A program made the translations under genes and the position numbers. Below, one piece after another: positions 31,132-41,994 of a DNA stretch of 64,000 bases. The stretch's first letter is position 1, and each line of letters starts with the position of its first letter. Origin of the DNA: Noviluteimonas sp052115395 (GTDB lineage: Bacteria; Pseudomonadota; Gammaproteobacteria; Xanthomonadales; Xanthomonadaceae); assembly GCA_052115395.1 (NCBI GenBank), contig JBFRGO010000002.1, one strand, 5' to 3'. Below the pieces are notes generated by a model. That model was not told the origin of the DNA and made no database searches. It worked only from the letters and a program-made list of their open reading frames with translations.

Positions 31132-32090
31132 GCCGATTTGCCTTTCGCGGCGGCCGCGCGCTTGACCGGTGGCGGCGCGAGCTGCGCCATCGGCGTGAAC
31201 AAGTCCGGCGGCAAGGTGCGGAAGATTTCGGCGAGGCGCCCGAGGAATTCGCCCATCGCCGAACTCTTGCGCCACACCATCGCGATCCTGCGGCTGGGCT
31301 GCGTGCCGCGGAAGGAGAGCAGATGGATGTCGTTGGAGCGCGCGACCGGCGGCTTCACCGCGAGCGTGGGCAGCAAGGTGACGCCGACATTCGCGGCGAC
31401 CATCTGCCGGAGTGTCTCCAGGCTCGTCGCCTGGAAATCGCGCATTTCGCCTGCGCCGGCGAGTTGGCAGACATCCAGGGCTTGATCGCGCAGGCAATGG
31501 CCGTCTTCGAGCAGGAGCAGGCGTTCGTCGGCGAGATCCTTCAGCGACAGGTCGCTGCGCCTGGCGAGCTTGTGCGTTTCGGGAACGGCGAGCAGGAAGG
31601 GTTCTTCGAACAGGAACTCCACATGCAATTGATCGTCGTGGACCGGGAGTGCGAGCAGGCCGGCATCGAGGCGGCCGTCGCGCAGGCGCGAAAGGATGAC
31701 GTCGCTCTTTTCCTCGACGAGCAGCAGTTCGAGGTTCGGAAAGCGCGCGCGGATGCGCGGCACGACGTGCGGCAACAGATAGGGCCCGAGTGTGGGGAAC
31801 AGGCCCAGGCGCACGGTGCCCGCTTCGGGGTCGCGGCTGCGGCGGGCGGCTTCGCGCATCTGTTCGACCTCGGCCACGATGCGGCGCGCGCGATCGGCGA
31901 TGTCGCGGCCGGCGGGCGTGAGCATGACCTTGCGCGGCGCGCGCTCGACGAGCGAAACGCCCAGCTCTTCCTCCAGCTTGCGGATCTGCGTGGACAGGGT
32001 CGGCTGACTGACGAAGCTGGCTTCGGCCGCGCGGCCGAAGTGCTTGTGGTCGGCGAGGGCCACCAGATAACGCAGGTCGCGGAGATTCAT
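31128..32090 (-). CDS. oxyR: Hydrogen-peroxide sensing LysR-type regulator OxyR
   Basis: Activates peroxide defence genes when oxidised. The 320-residue protein has the LysR winged HTH (1-60, LRYLVALADHKHFGRAA) and a substrate-domain fold with the two redox cysteines at exactly C199 and C208 (GHCLRDQALDVC), which form the regulatory disulfide. It is transcribed divergently from ahpC; the 148-base gap holds an ATAG-N7-CTAT motif right next to the oxyR start, suiting autoregulation and ahpC activation. The downstream membrane protein gene overlaps it by four bases. Confidence 0.95.
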   Translation of the reverse strand: MNLRDLRYLVALADHKHFGRAAEASFVSQPTLSTQIRKLEEELGVSLVERAPRKVMLTPAGRDIADRARRIVAEVEQMREAARRSRDPEAGTVRLGLFPTLGPYLLPHVVPRIRARFPNLELLLVEEKSDVILSRLRDGRLDAGLLALPVHDDQLHVEFLFEEPFLLAVPETHKLARRSDLSLKDLADERLLLLEDGHCLRDQALDVCQLAGAGEMRDFQATSLETLRQMVAANVGVTLLPTLAVKPPVARSNDIHLLSFRGTQPSRRIAMVWRKSSAMGEFLGRLAEIFRTLPPDLFTPMAQLAPPPVKRAAAAKGKSA

Positions 32091-32095
32091 GAACG

Positions 32096-32110
32096 ATAGC
32101 CTATACCTAT
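32096..32110. promoter_or_regulatory. OxyR-binding half-site
   Basis: ATAG-N7-CTAT matches half of the tandem OxyR consensus (ATAGntnnnanCTAT). It starts five bases upstream of the oxyR ATG and about 130 bases from ahpC, between the two divergent genes. The second half-site is not clear by eye. Confidence 0.55.
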
Positions 32111-32238
32111 CGTCAACATCCAAACAATCGACTTGCCGTATGAGACGACGAACGGCAGACTGCCTGTCTTCGCCGGGGGAACGCACCCGGCGGCCCCATG
32201 TTTCTCCCTTCCCCCTGTGCGATTAGGAGCACTCCTGC

Positions 32239-32775
32239 ATGTTGACCGTCGGCGACAAGTTCCCCCAGTTCAACCTCAAGGCCACCGTCTCGAACGACCT
32301 GAACAACGCGTTCGTCGACATCACCAACGACACGTACAAGGGCAAGTGGCTGGTCGTGTTCTTCTACCCGAAGGACTTCACTTTCGTGTGCCCGACCGAG
32401 ATCACCGGCTTCGCCAAGCTCGACCAGGCCTTCAAGGATCGTGACGCGCAGCTGCTGACCGGTTCGACCGACAGCGAGTTCGTGCACCACGCCTGGCGCA
32501 CGCACCACAAGGATCTCAACAGCCTGCCGTTCCCGATGCTGGCCGACATCAAGCGCGAGCTGACCTCGGCGCTGGGCATCCTGGGTTCGGATGGCGTGGC
32601 GCAGCGCGCGACGTTCATCGTCGACCCGAACGGCGAAATCCAGTTCGTCTACGTGACCGCCGGTTCGGTCGGCCGCAACCCGGAAGAAGTGCTGCGCGTG
32701 CTCGACGCGCTGCAGACCGACGAGCTGTGCCCCTGCAACTGGAAGCAGGGCGAAGAAACGCTGAAGGTCGCCTGA
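32239..32775 (+). CDS. ahpC: Alkyl hydroperoxide reductase/peroxiredoxin AhpC
   Basis: Reduces hydrogen peroxide, organic peroxides and peroxynitrite. The 178-residue protein has the peroxidatic C51 in FTFVCPTEITGF and C164 plus C166 in the C-terminal CPCNW, the arrangement of AhpC proteins that are recycled by AhpD. The AGGAG Shine-Dalgarno (32225-32229) can pair with CTCCT (32232-32236) directly before the ATG, so translation may be modulated by a small hairpin. It is divergent from oxyR and 119 bases upstream of ahpD. No ahpF is present. Confidence 0.95.
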   Translation: MLTVGDKFPQFNLKATVSNDLNNAFVDITNDTYKGKWLVVFFYPKDFTFVCPTEITGFAKLDQAFKDRDAQLLTGSTDSEFVHHAWRTHHKDLNSLPFPMLADIKRELTSALGILGSDGVAQRATFIVDPNGEIQFVYVTAGSVGRNPEEVLRVLDALQTDELCPCNWKQGEETLKVA

Positions 32776-32791
32776 GAAAGCGACACCCTTC

Positions 32792-32880
32792 GCCCCGCGC
32801 GCGCCGTGCCCCCTCGCGGCGTCTCCCTCCCCCGAAACGCGCGGGGCATTCGTGGCCGGGCATCCCCCGGCCACGTTCTT
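32792..32880 (+). terminator. Hairpins between ahpC and ahpD
   Basis: A 10-bp inverted repeat (32792-32801 with 32838-32847) is followed by a strong 9-bp hairpin GTGGCCGGG/CCCGGCCAC (32852-32874) and GTTCTT. Position suggests partial termination or mRNA processing, allowing more ahpC than ahpD product. Confidence 0.6.
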
Positions 32881-32894
32881 ATCGGAGCCATGCA

Positions 32895-33428
32895 ATGAAC
32901 CTGCAGGACCTGCGCAACACGATCCCCGATTACGCCAAGGATCTGAAACTCAACCTCGACTCGGTGCTGAGCGAAACCGGCGCCGCCGGCCTGGACGCCA
33001 AGCGCATCCGCGTCATCGCGCTGGCCTGCGCGATCGCAGCGCGCCACCGCCCGCTGGTCGAAGCCATCGAAGCCTTCGCCGCCGAGCAGCTGTCGCCGGA
33101 AGAAATGAACGGCGCGCGTTCGGCCGCCGCGATCATGGCGATGAACAACATCTACTACCGCGCCACGCACCTGATCCACAACGACGAATACGGCACGATG
33201 CGCGCCGGCCTGCGCATGAACATCATGGCCAACCCCGGCGTCGACAAGATGACCTTCGAACTCGCCTCGCTCGCCGTGTCGGCCATCAACGGCTGCGGCG
33301 CGTGCCTGGATTCGCACGAACGCACGCTGCGCATGCACGACATCAGCGCCCAGGGCGTGCAGAGCGCGCTGAAGATCGCCGCGGTGGTGCACGCGGTTGC
33401 GGTGACGTTGGAGCAGTCTGAGCACTGA
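32895..33428 (+). CDS. ahpD: Alkyl hydroperoxidase AhpD
   Basis: Electron donor for AhpC and a weak peroxidase. The 177-residue protein is all-helical with the active site C134-x-x-C137 and H141 in CGACLDSHE, which fits the mycobacterial AhpD layout (130/133/137). In mycobacteria AhpD is reduced by lipoamide dehydrogenase and dihydrolipoamide succinyltransferase; the same is inferred here since ahpF is absent. It lies downstream of ahpC after the hairpin pair and probably shares OxyR control. Confidence 0.95.
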   Translation: MNLQDLRNTIPDYAKDLKLNLDSVLSETGAAGLDAKRIRVIALACAIAARHRPLVEAIEAFAAEQLSPEEMNGARSAAAIMAMNNIYYRATHLIHNDEYGTMRAGLRMNIMANPGVDKMTFELASLAVSAINGCGACLDSHERTLRMHDISAQGVQSALKIAAVVHAVAVTLEQSEH

Positions 33429-33471
33429 TCCACAGGATCGTGTTCTCAGAAATTTCTCCGTGATCCATTGA

Positions 33472-33494
33472 AGCCTCGGCGCAACGTCGAGGCT
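33472..33494 (+). terminator. Hairpin after ahpD
   Basis: A 7-bp stem AGCCTCG/CGAGGCT with a nine-base loop lies 44 bases after the ahpD stop. It lacks a long T-run, so it may be only a weak terminator or a 3'-end stabiliser. Confidence 0.45.
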
Positions 33495-33540
33495 GTCTCC
33501 GCTGCCTGCGGAACATTTCGAAACGTAACTTCCGGTAACC

Positions 33541-33561
33541 GTTAAGAGGGTCTTAACCCTC
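33541..33561. promoter_or_regulatory. Overlapping palindromes upstream of the Oar-like receptor
   Basis: GTTAAG-N5-CTTAAC (33541-33557) overlaps GAGGGT-N4-ACCCTC (33546-33561), 33-37 bases before the ATG at 33594. This is an operator-like arrangement at promoter distance; the binding protein is unknown. Confidence 0.4.
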
Positions 33562-33593
33562 GCGGTTTCATCTATGACCGGAGTACGCAAGGA

Positions 33594-36500
33594 ATGAATC
33601 AACGTCATCCCGTTTCCCGCCGCGCCTTGTCGCGCCGGTTCCAGCGCACGGCGCTCGCCGCTGCCCTGAGCTTCTGCTTCGCGACGAACGTCCACGCACA
33701 AAGTTCGGTGGGTTCGATCTTCGGCGACACCGGCGCAAACGCGTCCGTCCAGATCGAGAACGTCGATACCGGCACGCGTCGCGAGATCACCGCCGATGCC
33801 GCGGGTCGCTTCACCTTTCCGCAGCTTGCGCCCGGCCGTTACCGCGTCGTCTCCGAAGGCTCGACCAAGGACGTGCAGGTCAAGGTTGGCACCGGTAGCG
33901 AGGTCGATTTCACGCGCGCAGCCAACGAACTGGCGACCGTTGTGGTGGAAGGTGCGAGCACGTTCAATCCCGTCGACGTCTCGTCGGTGGAATCCACGAC
34001 GGTCTTCACCGCCGCGCAGCTCGAACAACTTCCCATCGCGCGCAGCGTGACCAGCGTTGCGTTGCTGGCGCCCGGCACCGTGCGCGGCGACACCGGGCTG
34101 GGCAACGGTAACCTCGCGTCCTTCGGCGGGTCTTCGGTTGCGGAGAACGGGTACTACATCAACGGCTTCGACGTCACCAATATCCGCAACTTCCTGTCGT
34201 TCGCCGAATTGCCGTTCGACGCGATCGCCGAACAGCAGGTCAAGACGGGTGGCTACGGCGCCGAATACGGTCGGTCCCTCGGTGGCGTGATCGGCTTGGT
34301 CACCAAGCGCGGCACGAACGAATGGAAAAGCGGGGCAAGCGTGTATTGGCGCCCGGGCTCACTGACCGAGAACGGCACCGACGTGCTGAGCCGGGATCCC
34401 GCGCGCATCGGCACCAACGATCCGCTGTACGTCTATCGCTCCGACAACACGTCCGACCGCTTGAGCTACAACGTCTGGGGCGGCGGCGCGCTGATCAAGG
34501 ACAAGCTTTTCATGTTTGGCCTGGTCGAAGGCCAGGACGACACCGATGACATCTACGGCAGGGACATCAGCGAACATCGCGCAAACAACTCGCCGAGCGC
34601 GTTGCTCAAGCTCGACTGGAACATCACCGACAACCACCTCGTCGAATTCACCGGCATCTACAACAAGTCCGAGCAAACCACGCACCACTACGCCAATCCC
34701 ACCGGGGTGCTGAACTCGGGCCAGCACGGCACCTTCCTCAACACCTCCACGCTGGAAAACGGTGGCGAGGTCTACATCGCGAAGTACACCGGCTATCTCA
34801 CCGATTCGTTCACCGTGTCCGCGCAGTACGGGTACCTCAACAACGTCAACAACTTCCAGTCGGAGTTGCCCGGCGCCGACTGCCCGGCGATCTACGACAG
34901 CCGGGCACCCGGCCTGCCGCTCAGGAAGGTGGGGTGCTGGACCGAAGCGCAGTTCACGGTTCGCGACGCCGCCTTCGGCGGCCGGCCGGACGAGGACACC
35001 CGCAATGCCTGGCGCATCGACGCAGAATGGCAGGCGGGCGACCATCGCGTGCGTTTCGGCCTGGACCATGAAAAGTTCGAGTCGACCCACGCCGGTACCA
35101 CCTACAGCGGTGGCAACTACTACCGTTATTTCCGCGCCTCCGACATCTTCGGCGCGGGCGCGACCGGCGACGTCGTCCGTCATCGCACGACGTATTCCGA
35201 AAGCGGGGCCTACAACGTCGTAAACAACGCGGCGTACGTGGAAGACAACTGGCAGGTCACCGACAAGTGGATGATCTACGCCGGCCTGCGCGCGGAAACG
35301 TTCGAGAACAACAACGCGCAAGGTCAGACGTTCATCGAATCGGACACCTTGTTCGCGCCGCGCCTTGGCTTTTCGTGGGACGTCCTCGGCGATTCGAGCT
35401 TCAAGGTCTTCGGCAACGCGGGCCGGTATTACATCCCGGTGGCGAGCAACACCAATATCCGCGCTTCGGCGACCGAATACTCGACGGAAACCTGGTACGT
35501 GCTCGATGGCGTGAACGGCGATGGCACGCCGATCATCGGTTCCGTGGTGAGGCCGACCGCCGTCAACGGCGCACTGACCCCACCAGACCCGCGTACCGTG
35601 GCGGCGACGAACCTGGACCCGATGTACCAGGACGAATACATCCTCGGTTTCCAGAAGCAGCTCACGCCGAACTGGATGCTGGGCATGCGCGCGATCCACC
35701 GCGACGTCAAGGCGGGCATGGACGATATCTGCTCGAAAAACGGCTTCAACCAATGGGCGGCGGACAATGGTTTCGACCCGGCCTTCGCAGCGGACGGCCT
35801 GGGCATCGACATGGCGAACTGCTTCATCGCCAACCCGGGCAAGGACGTCTCGATTGCGCTGGATCCGACGAACTCGGGCACGCTCCAGGTCTACACCGTA
35901 CCGGCGCATTACCTCGGCCTGCCCGAATACCAGCGGACCTACAACGCGGTCGAATTCTTCTGGGAGCGCTCGAAGGCCGATAACTGGTACATGCAGGGCT
36001 CCTATACGTTCGCGAAAAGCCGCGGCAACGCCGAGGGTTACGTCAACTCGACGCTCGAGCAGGAAGACGCGGGCCTGACGCAGGACTTCGACTTCGCGGC
36101 CTTCGAGCAGGGCGCCTACGGCTACCTGCCGAACGATCGCCGGCACTCGCTGAAGTTGTTCGGTTCCTACGACCTGAGCGACCAATGGGTGGTGAGCGCG
36201 AATCTGCTGATCCAGTCGGGCCGCCCGGTGAGCTGTTACGGGTTCATCCCCACCGAGGCCCTCAACATCGGGGCGCCCGACGAGGGCACGCTCGGCCTGT
36301 ACAGCGCATCGAGTTTCTATTGCCCCGACGCGAACGGCCAGTTCGCGGTCCCTGATGCCGGCGCGGATGGCGTCGCCGGTACGGCCGATGATTTCGAACG
36401 TCGCTATCGCCTCGGCAATCGCGGTGACCAGGGGCGCACCCCGTGGACACAAACGCTCGACCTGGGTGTGTCCTACACGCCGACATGGGCGCAGAAGAAG

Positions 36501-36671
36501 CTGACGCTGCAGATGACCGTGTTGAACGTCCTGAATGCACAGACGGCGACGGAATGGAATGAAACATCGCAAACCACGCGCCTGGATGCCGCGACACGTC
36601 CGGACTACCTCAACGATGTGAATTACCAGACGCCGCGGTCGGTGGAGTTCGTGGCGCGTTACCGCTTCTGA
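33594..36671 (+). CDS. Oar-like TonB-dependent outer-membrane receptor
   Basis: A 1025-residue outer-membrane protein: signal peptide (about 1-36), an N-terminal carboxypeptidase-regulatory-like beta domain (37-108, with ENVDTGTRREITADAAGRFTFPQLAPGRY), a plug (about 115-260, with YYINGFDVTNIRNF and GGYGAEYGRSLGGVIGLVTKRGTNE) and a large barrel ending in ...VEFVARYRF. This layout is that of Oar/OmpA-like TonB receptors that move peptides, proteases or large substrates. It stands alone with its own palindromic upstream region and a strong terminator-like hairpin behind. The next gene is a secreted aminopeptidase, which would fit peptide use (inference). Confidence 0.9.
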   Translation: MNQRHPVSRRALSRRFQRTALAAALSFCFATNVHAQSSVGSIFGDTGANASVQIENVDTGTRREITADAAGRFTFPQLAPGRYRVVSEGSTKDVQVKVGTGSEVDFTRAANELATVVVEGASTFNPVDVSSVESTTVFTAAQLEQLPIARSVTSVALLAPGTVRGDTGLGNGNLASFGGSSVAENGYYINGFDVTNIRNFLSFAELPFDAIAEQQVKTGGYGAEYGRSLGGVIGLVTKRGTNEWKSGASVYWRPGSLTENGTDVLSRDPARIGTNDPLYVYRSDNTSDRLSYNVWGGGALIKDKLFMFGLVEGQDDTDDIYGRDISEHRANNSPSALLKLDWNITDNHLVEFTGIYNKSEQTTHHYANPTGVLNSGQHGTFLNTSTLENGGEVYIAKYTGYLTDSFTVSAQYGYLNNVNNFQSELPGADCPAIYDSRAPGLPLRKVGCWTEAQFTVRDAAFGGRPDEDTRNAWRIDAEWQAGDHRVRFGLDHEKFESTHAGTTYSGGNYYRYFRASDIFGAGATGDVVRHRTTYSESGAYNVVNNAAYVEDNWQVTDKWMIYAGLRAETFENNNAQGQTFIESDTLFAPRLGFSWDVLGDSSFKVFGNAGRYYIPVASNTNIRASATEYSTETWYVLDGVNGDGTPIIGSVVRPTAVNGALTPPDPRTVAATNLDPMYQDEYILGFQKQLTPNWMLGMRAIHRDVKAGMDDICSKNGFNQWAADNGFDPAFAADGLGIDMANCFIANPGKDVSIALDPTNSGTLQVYTVPAHYLGLPEYQRTYNAVEFFWERSKADNWYMQGSYTFAKSRGNAEGYVNSTLEQEDAGLTQDFDFAAFEQGAYGYLPNDRRHSLKLFGSYDLSDQWVVSANLLIQSGRPVSCYGFIPTEALNIGAPDEGTLGLYSASSFYCPDANGQFAVPDAGADGVAGTADDFERRYRLGNRGDQGRTPWTQTLDLGVSYTPTWAQKKLTLQMTVLNVLNAQTATEWNETSQTTRLDAATRPDYLNDVNYQTPRSVEFVARYRF

Positions 36672-36720
36672 TCACCCCGGAGGGCGGCCGCGGCTGCGGT
36701 CGCCCTCCAATGCGGGGTGA
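36672..36720 (+). terminator. Terminator-like stem-loop after the Oar-like receptor
   Basis: TCACCCCG (36672-36679) pairs with CGGGGTGA (36713-36720), and inside it GGAGGGCG (36679-36686) pairs with CGCCCTCC (36701-36708). It begins directly after the TGA. A second small hairpin GGGTCC/GGACCC follows at 36747-36764. Confidence 0.65.
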
Positions 36721-36804
36721 GTCACGTTCACTAGGACTTTCGTCATGGGTCCTTGCGGGGACCCCGACGTACTCTCGGCGGCTTCGCCCCTGGAGCTTCA
36801 ATCC

Positions 36805-39501
<2,697 letters not shown>

Positions 39502-39517
39502 GGAAGGCACGCGCGGC

Positions 39518-39549
39518 ATGGGGCGCATCTTGGTTAGGATGCGCCCCAT
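39518..39549. promoter_or_regulatory. 12-bp hairpin and -10 element covering the prmC start
   Basis: A perfect 12-bp inverted repeat (39518-39529 with 39538-39549, 8-base loop) includes the AT of the prmC start codon. The loop/right arm contains TAGGAT (39535-39540), a -10-like hexamer seven bases from the ATG. The element could end the aminopeptidase transcript and control prmC initiation. Confidence 0.6.
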
Positions 39550-40396
39550 GGCCGATTCTTCCCCCGTTCGCGTCGACGACCTGCTGAAGGACGCGCGCGC
39601 GAAGGTGGAACACGCCGACGCCGAATGGCTGCTCGCCTTCGTACTCGGCAAATCGCGCAGCTGGTTGTACGCACGCGGCGACGATCCCGTCGCCGACGAT
39701 GCCGCGCAACGCTACGCCTCGCTACTCGCACGGCGCATCGCCGGCGAACCGCTCGCCTATCTCACCGGTCGCAAGGGCTTCTGGCGTTTCGAACTCCAGG
39801 TCACGCCCGATACGTTGGTGCCGCGCCCGGAAACCGAACTGCTCGTCGAACTCGCCCTCGCGCATCTTTCCCGCGAAGACGTCGTGCGCGTCGCCGACCT
39901 GGGCACCGGCAGCGGCGCGATCGCGCTGGCCATCGCCTACGAACGCCCGCGCGCGGAAATCATCGCCGTCGACGACAGCGCCGCCGCGCTCGAAGTCGCG
40001 CAATCCAACGCACGCGCATTGCGCCTGACCAACGTGGAGTTCCGCAACGGCCACTGGTGCGAGCCGCTGGGCGATGGGTTGTTCGACGCCATCGCGAGCA
40101 ATCCGCCGTACATCGCGCTGGGCGACCTGCACCTGGATGCGTTGCGCTATGAACCGGCATCCGCACTGTCCTCGGGCCACGACGGGCTCGATGCGATCCG
40201 CGACATCGTGCGCACCGCGCCCGCACACCTCAAGCCCGGCGGTGCGTTGCTCATCGAACACGGCCGTGACCAGGGCGCCGCCGTACGTGCGTTGTTCACG
40301 CAAGCGGGCTTGATCGACATCGACACGGGCCTGGACATGGAACGCCGCGAACGCGTGACCAGCGGCATCAAACCCGGCGGACCATCGCTGGGCTAG
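39548..40396 (+). CDS. prmC: Peptide chain release factor N5-glutamine methyltransferase
   Basis: Methylates the Gln of the GGQ motif in release factors RF1 and RF2. The 282-residue protein has the N-terminal helical recognition domain, the SAM motif VADLGTGSGAIALAIA and the catalytic SNPPYI. It usually lies next to prfA; here prfA is 21 kb away with hemA, so the common hemA-prfA-prmC order is broken. The ATG at 39548 lies in a hairpin and seven bases after a TAGGAT, suggesting a leaderless transcript. The C-terminus ends at a TAG that forms part of the next gene's -10 element. Confidence 0.95.
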   Translation: MADSSPVRVDDLLKDARAKVEHADAEWLLAFVLGKSRSWLYARGDDPVADDAAQRYASLLARRIAGEPLAYLTGRKGFWRFELQVTPDTLVPRPETELLVELALAHLSREDVVRVADLGTGSGAIALAIAYERPRAEIIAVDDSAAALEVAQSNARALRLTNVEFRNGHWCEPLGDGLFDAIASNPPYIALGDLHLDALRYEPASALSSGHDGLDAIRDIVRTAPAHLKPGGALLIEHGRDQGAAVRALFTQAGLIDIDTGLDMERRERVTSGIKPGGPSLG

Positions 40397-40399
40397 ACT
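40394..40399 (+). promoter_or_regulatory. Probable -10 element of pip
   Basis: TAGACT overlaps the prmC stop codon and lies 41 bases before the pip ATG. It is one of the recurring TAGxxT elements of this window. Confidence 0.35.
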
Positions 40400-40440
40400 C
40401 CCGGACTCAGGTGGATTTTGCCCAGCGGCGGAGGCCGATC

Positions 40441-41385
40441 ATGTTGCGCGAACTGTATCCCGACCTCCAGCCGTTCGACACCGGCACGCTGAAGCTCGAC
40501 GCGCGCCACACGATGTACTACGAACAGTGCGGCAATCCCGACGGCAAGCCCGTCGTGATGTTGCACGGCGGGCCGGGCGGCGGTTGCAGCGACAAGATGC
40601 GCCGCTTCCACGATCCGAAGAAATATCGAGTCGTGTTGTACGACCAGCGCGGCAGCGGGCGTTCGACGCCGCACGCGGATTTGGTCGACAACACGACCTG
40701 GCACCTGGTCGCCGACATCGAAACGCTGCGCGAGAAATTGCGGATCGATCGCTGGCAGGTGTTCGGTGGCTCGTGGGGCTCGACGCTCGCGCTGGCCTAC
40801 GCCGAAAAACATCCCGAGCGCGTGACCGAGCTGGTGCTGCGCGGCATCTTCATGCTGCGCCGCTGGGAGCTGGAGTGGTTCTACCAGGACGGCGCCTCGC
40901 GCCTGTTCCCCGATGTGTGGGAACACTACCTGGCGGCGATTCCGCCGGTGGAACGGCACGACATGATGAGCGCCTACCACCGTCGCCTGACGAGTCCGGA
41001 CGAGGCGACGCGCCTGGCCGCGGCGCGCGCGTGGAGCGTGTGGGAAGGCGCGACGAGTTTCCTGCGCATGGATCCGGATTTCATCAGCGGCCACGACGAG
41101 CCGGAATTCGCGCTGGCCTTCGCGCGCATCGAAAACCATTACTTCGTCAACGGCGGGTTCTTCGAAGAAGAGAACCAGTTGCTGCGCGACGTGCACCGCA
41201 TCGCCTCGATCCCGGGCGTCATCGTCCACGGCCGTTACGACGTGGTGTGCCCGATCAAGAGCGCGTGGGAACTCAAGCAGGCGTGGCCGGGCGCGGAGCT
41301 GGTGATCACGCCGACCTCGGGCCATTCGGCCTTCGAACCGGAGAACACCGACGCGCTGGTGCGCGCGACGGACAAGTTCGCGTAG
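40441..41385 (+). CDS. pip: Proline iminopeptidase
   Basis: Releases N-terminal proline from peptides; alpha/beta-hydrolase of family S33, probably cytosolic since no signal peptide is seen. The 314-residue protein has the oxyanion HGGPGGGCS (42-50), YDQRGSGRS (67-75), nucleophile S111 in GGSWGSTLA and the catalytic His near the end (TSGHSAFEPENTDAL). This is very close to the well-studied Xanthomonas enzyme in layout. The upstream secreted M1 aminopeptidase gives a possible peptide-use context. A hairpin follows in the convergent gap. Confidence 0.93.
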   Translation: MLRELYPDLQPFDTGTLKLDARHTMYYEQCGNPDGKPVVMLHGGPGGGCSDKMRRFHDPKKYRVVLYDQRGSGRSTPHADLVDNTTWHLVADIETLREKLRIDRWQVFGGSWGSTLALAYAEKHPERVTELVLRGIFMLRRWELEWFYQDGASRLFPDVWEHYLAAIPPVERHDMMSAYHRRLTSPDEATRLAAARAWSVWEGATSFLRMDPDFISGHDEPEFALAFARIENHYFVNGGFFEEENQLLRDVHRIASIPGVIVHGRYDVVCPIKSAWELKQAWPGAELVITPTSGHSAFEPENTDALVRATDKFA

Positions 41386-41390
41386 TGCTC

Positions 41391-41414
41391 CCTCCCCTGC
41401 GAAGGCAGGGGAGG
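41391..41414. terminator. Perfect 10-bp hairpin between pip and Nudix genes
   Basis: CCTCCCCTGC / GCAGGGGAGG with a GAAG loop, followed by another purine-rich copy (GGGGAGGGG at about 41418). It can serve as a terminator for both convergent genes and also looks like a dispersed intergenic repeat. Confidence 0.65.
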
Positions 41415-41427
41415 GCTGGGGAGGGGT

Positions 41428-41985
41428 TCAGTCAGGTCGCAACGTGCCGTCAGGATTTCTTTCGAGCATCCAAAGCCCCGCCCACAACTTCAGATCAAGT
41501 TCAAAACCTTCGCGCGATTTCTGCATCAGCCACGCCGCGGCATTCACCCGCGGCACGGCGTGCACGATGATGTCTTCACCGTCGACGCCACCGCCCGGGC
41601 CCGTGCGCACCAGGCCTTCGGCCCGCACGAACGCGATGCGCTCGTTGCTCATGCCCGCCGAGGTCGGCCCGACCAGCAACACTTCGACACGTGAAGGGCG
41701 CCAACCGGTTTCTTCTTCGAGTTCGCGCGTGGCCGCCATTTCCAGCGTGTCCTCGCCCGACTGATCGCCGACCAGGCCGGCCGGCATCTCGATCGTCTTC
41801 GAACCCAGGGGCACGCGGTATTGCTCGACGAACAACACTTCGTCGTCGGGCGTGGCCGCGACGATGATCACCGCCATGCCCTCGCCGTGCGTGCGCTCGC
41901 ACGATTCCCAATGGCCGCGCTTCACCAGGCGCAGCCACTGGCCTTCGCAAAGGGTCGTTTTTTCGTCGGTCGTCGGGCGGTCCAT
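41428..41985 (-). CDS. Nudix hydrolase (ADP-ribose pyrophosphatase-like)
   Basis: A 185-residue Nudix protein similar in size and layout to NudF-type ADP-ribose pyrophosphatases (EMPAGLVGDQSGED... RELEEETGW). The Nudix box reads G-x5-D-x7-REL-x-EE-x-GW: the first acidic position is Asp instead of the usual Glu, while the metal-binding REL-EE is intact. The preferred substrate is a guess from layout. It faces pip tail to tail and is nine bases downstream of the exonuclease-like gene. Confidence 0.88.
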   Translation of the reverse strand: MDRPTTDEKTTLCEGQWLRLVKRGHWESCERTHGEGMAVIIVAATPDDEVLFVEQYRVPLGSKTIEMPAGLVGDQSGEDTLEMAATRELEEETGWRPSRVEVLLVGPTSAGMSNERIAFVRAEGLVRTGPGGGVDGEDIIVHAVPRVNAAAWLMQKSREGFELDLKLWAGLWMLERNPDGTLRPD

Positions 41986-41994
41986 GCCCCGATG

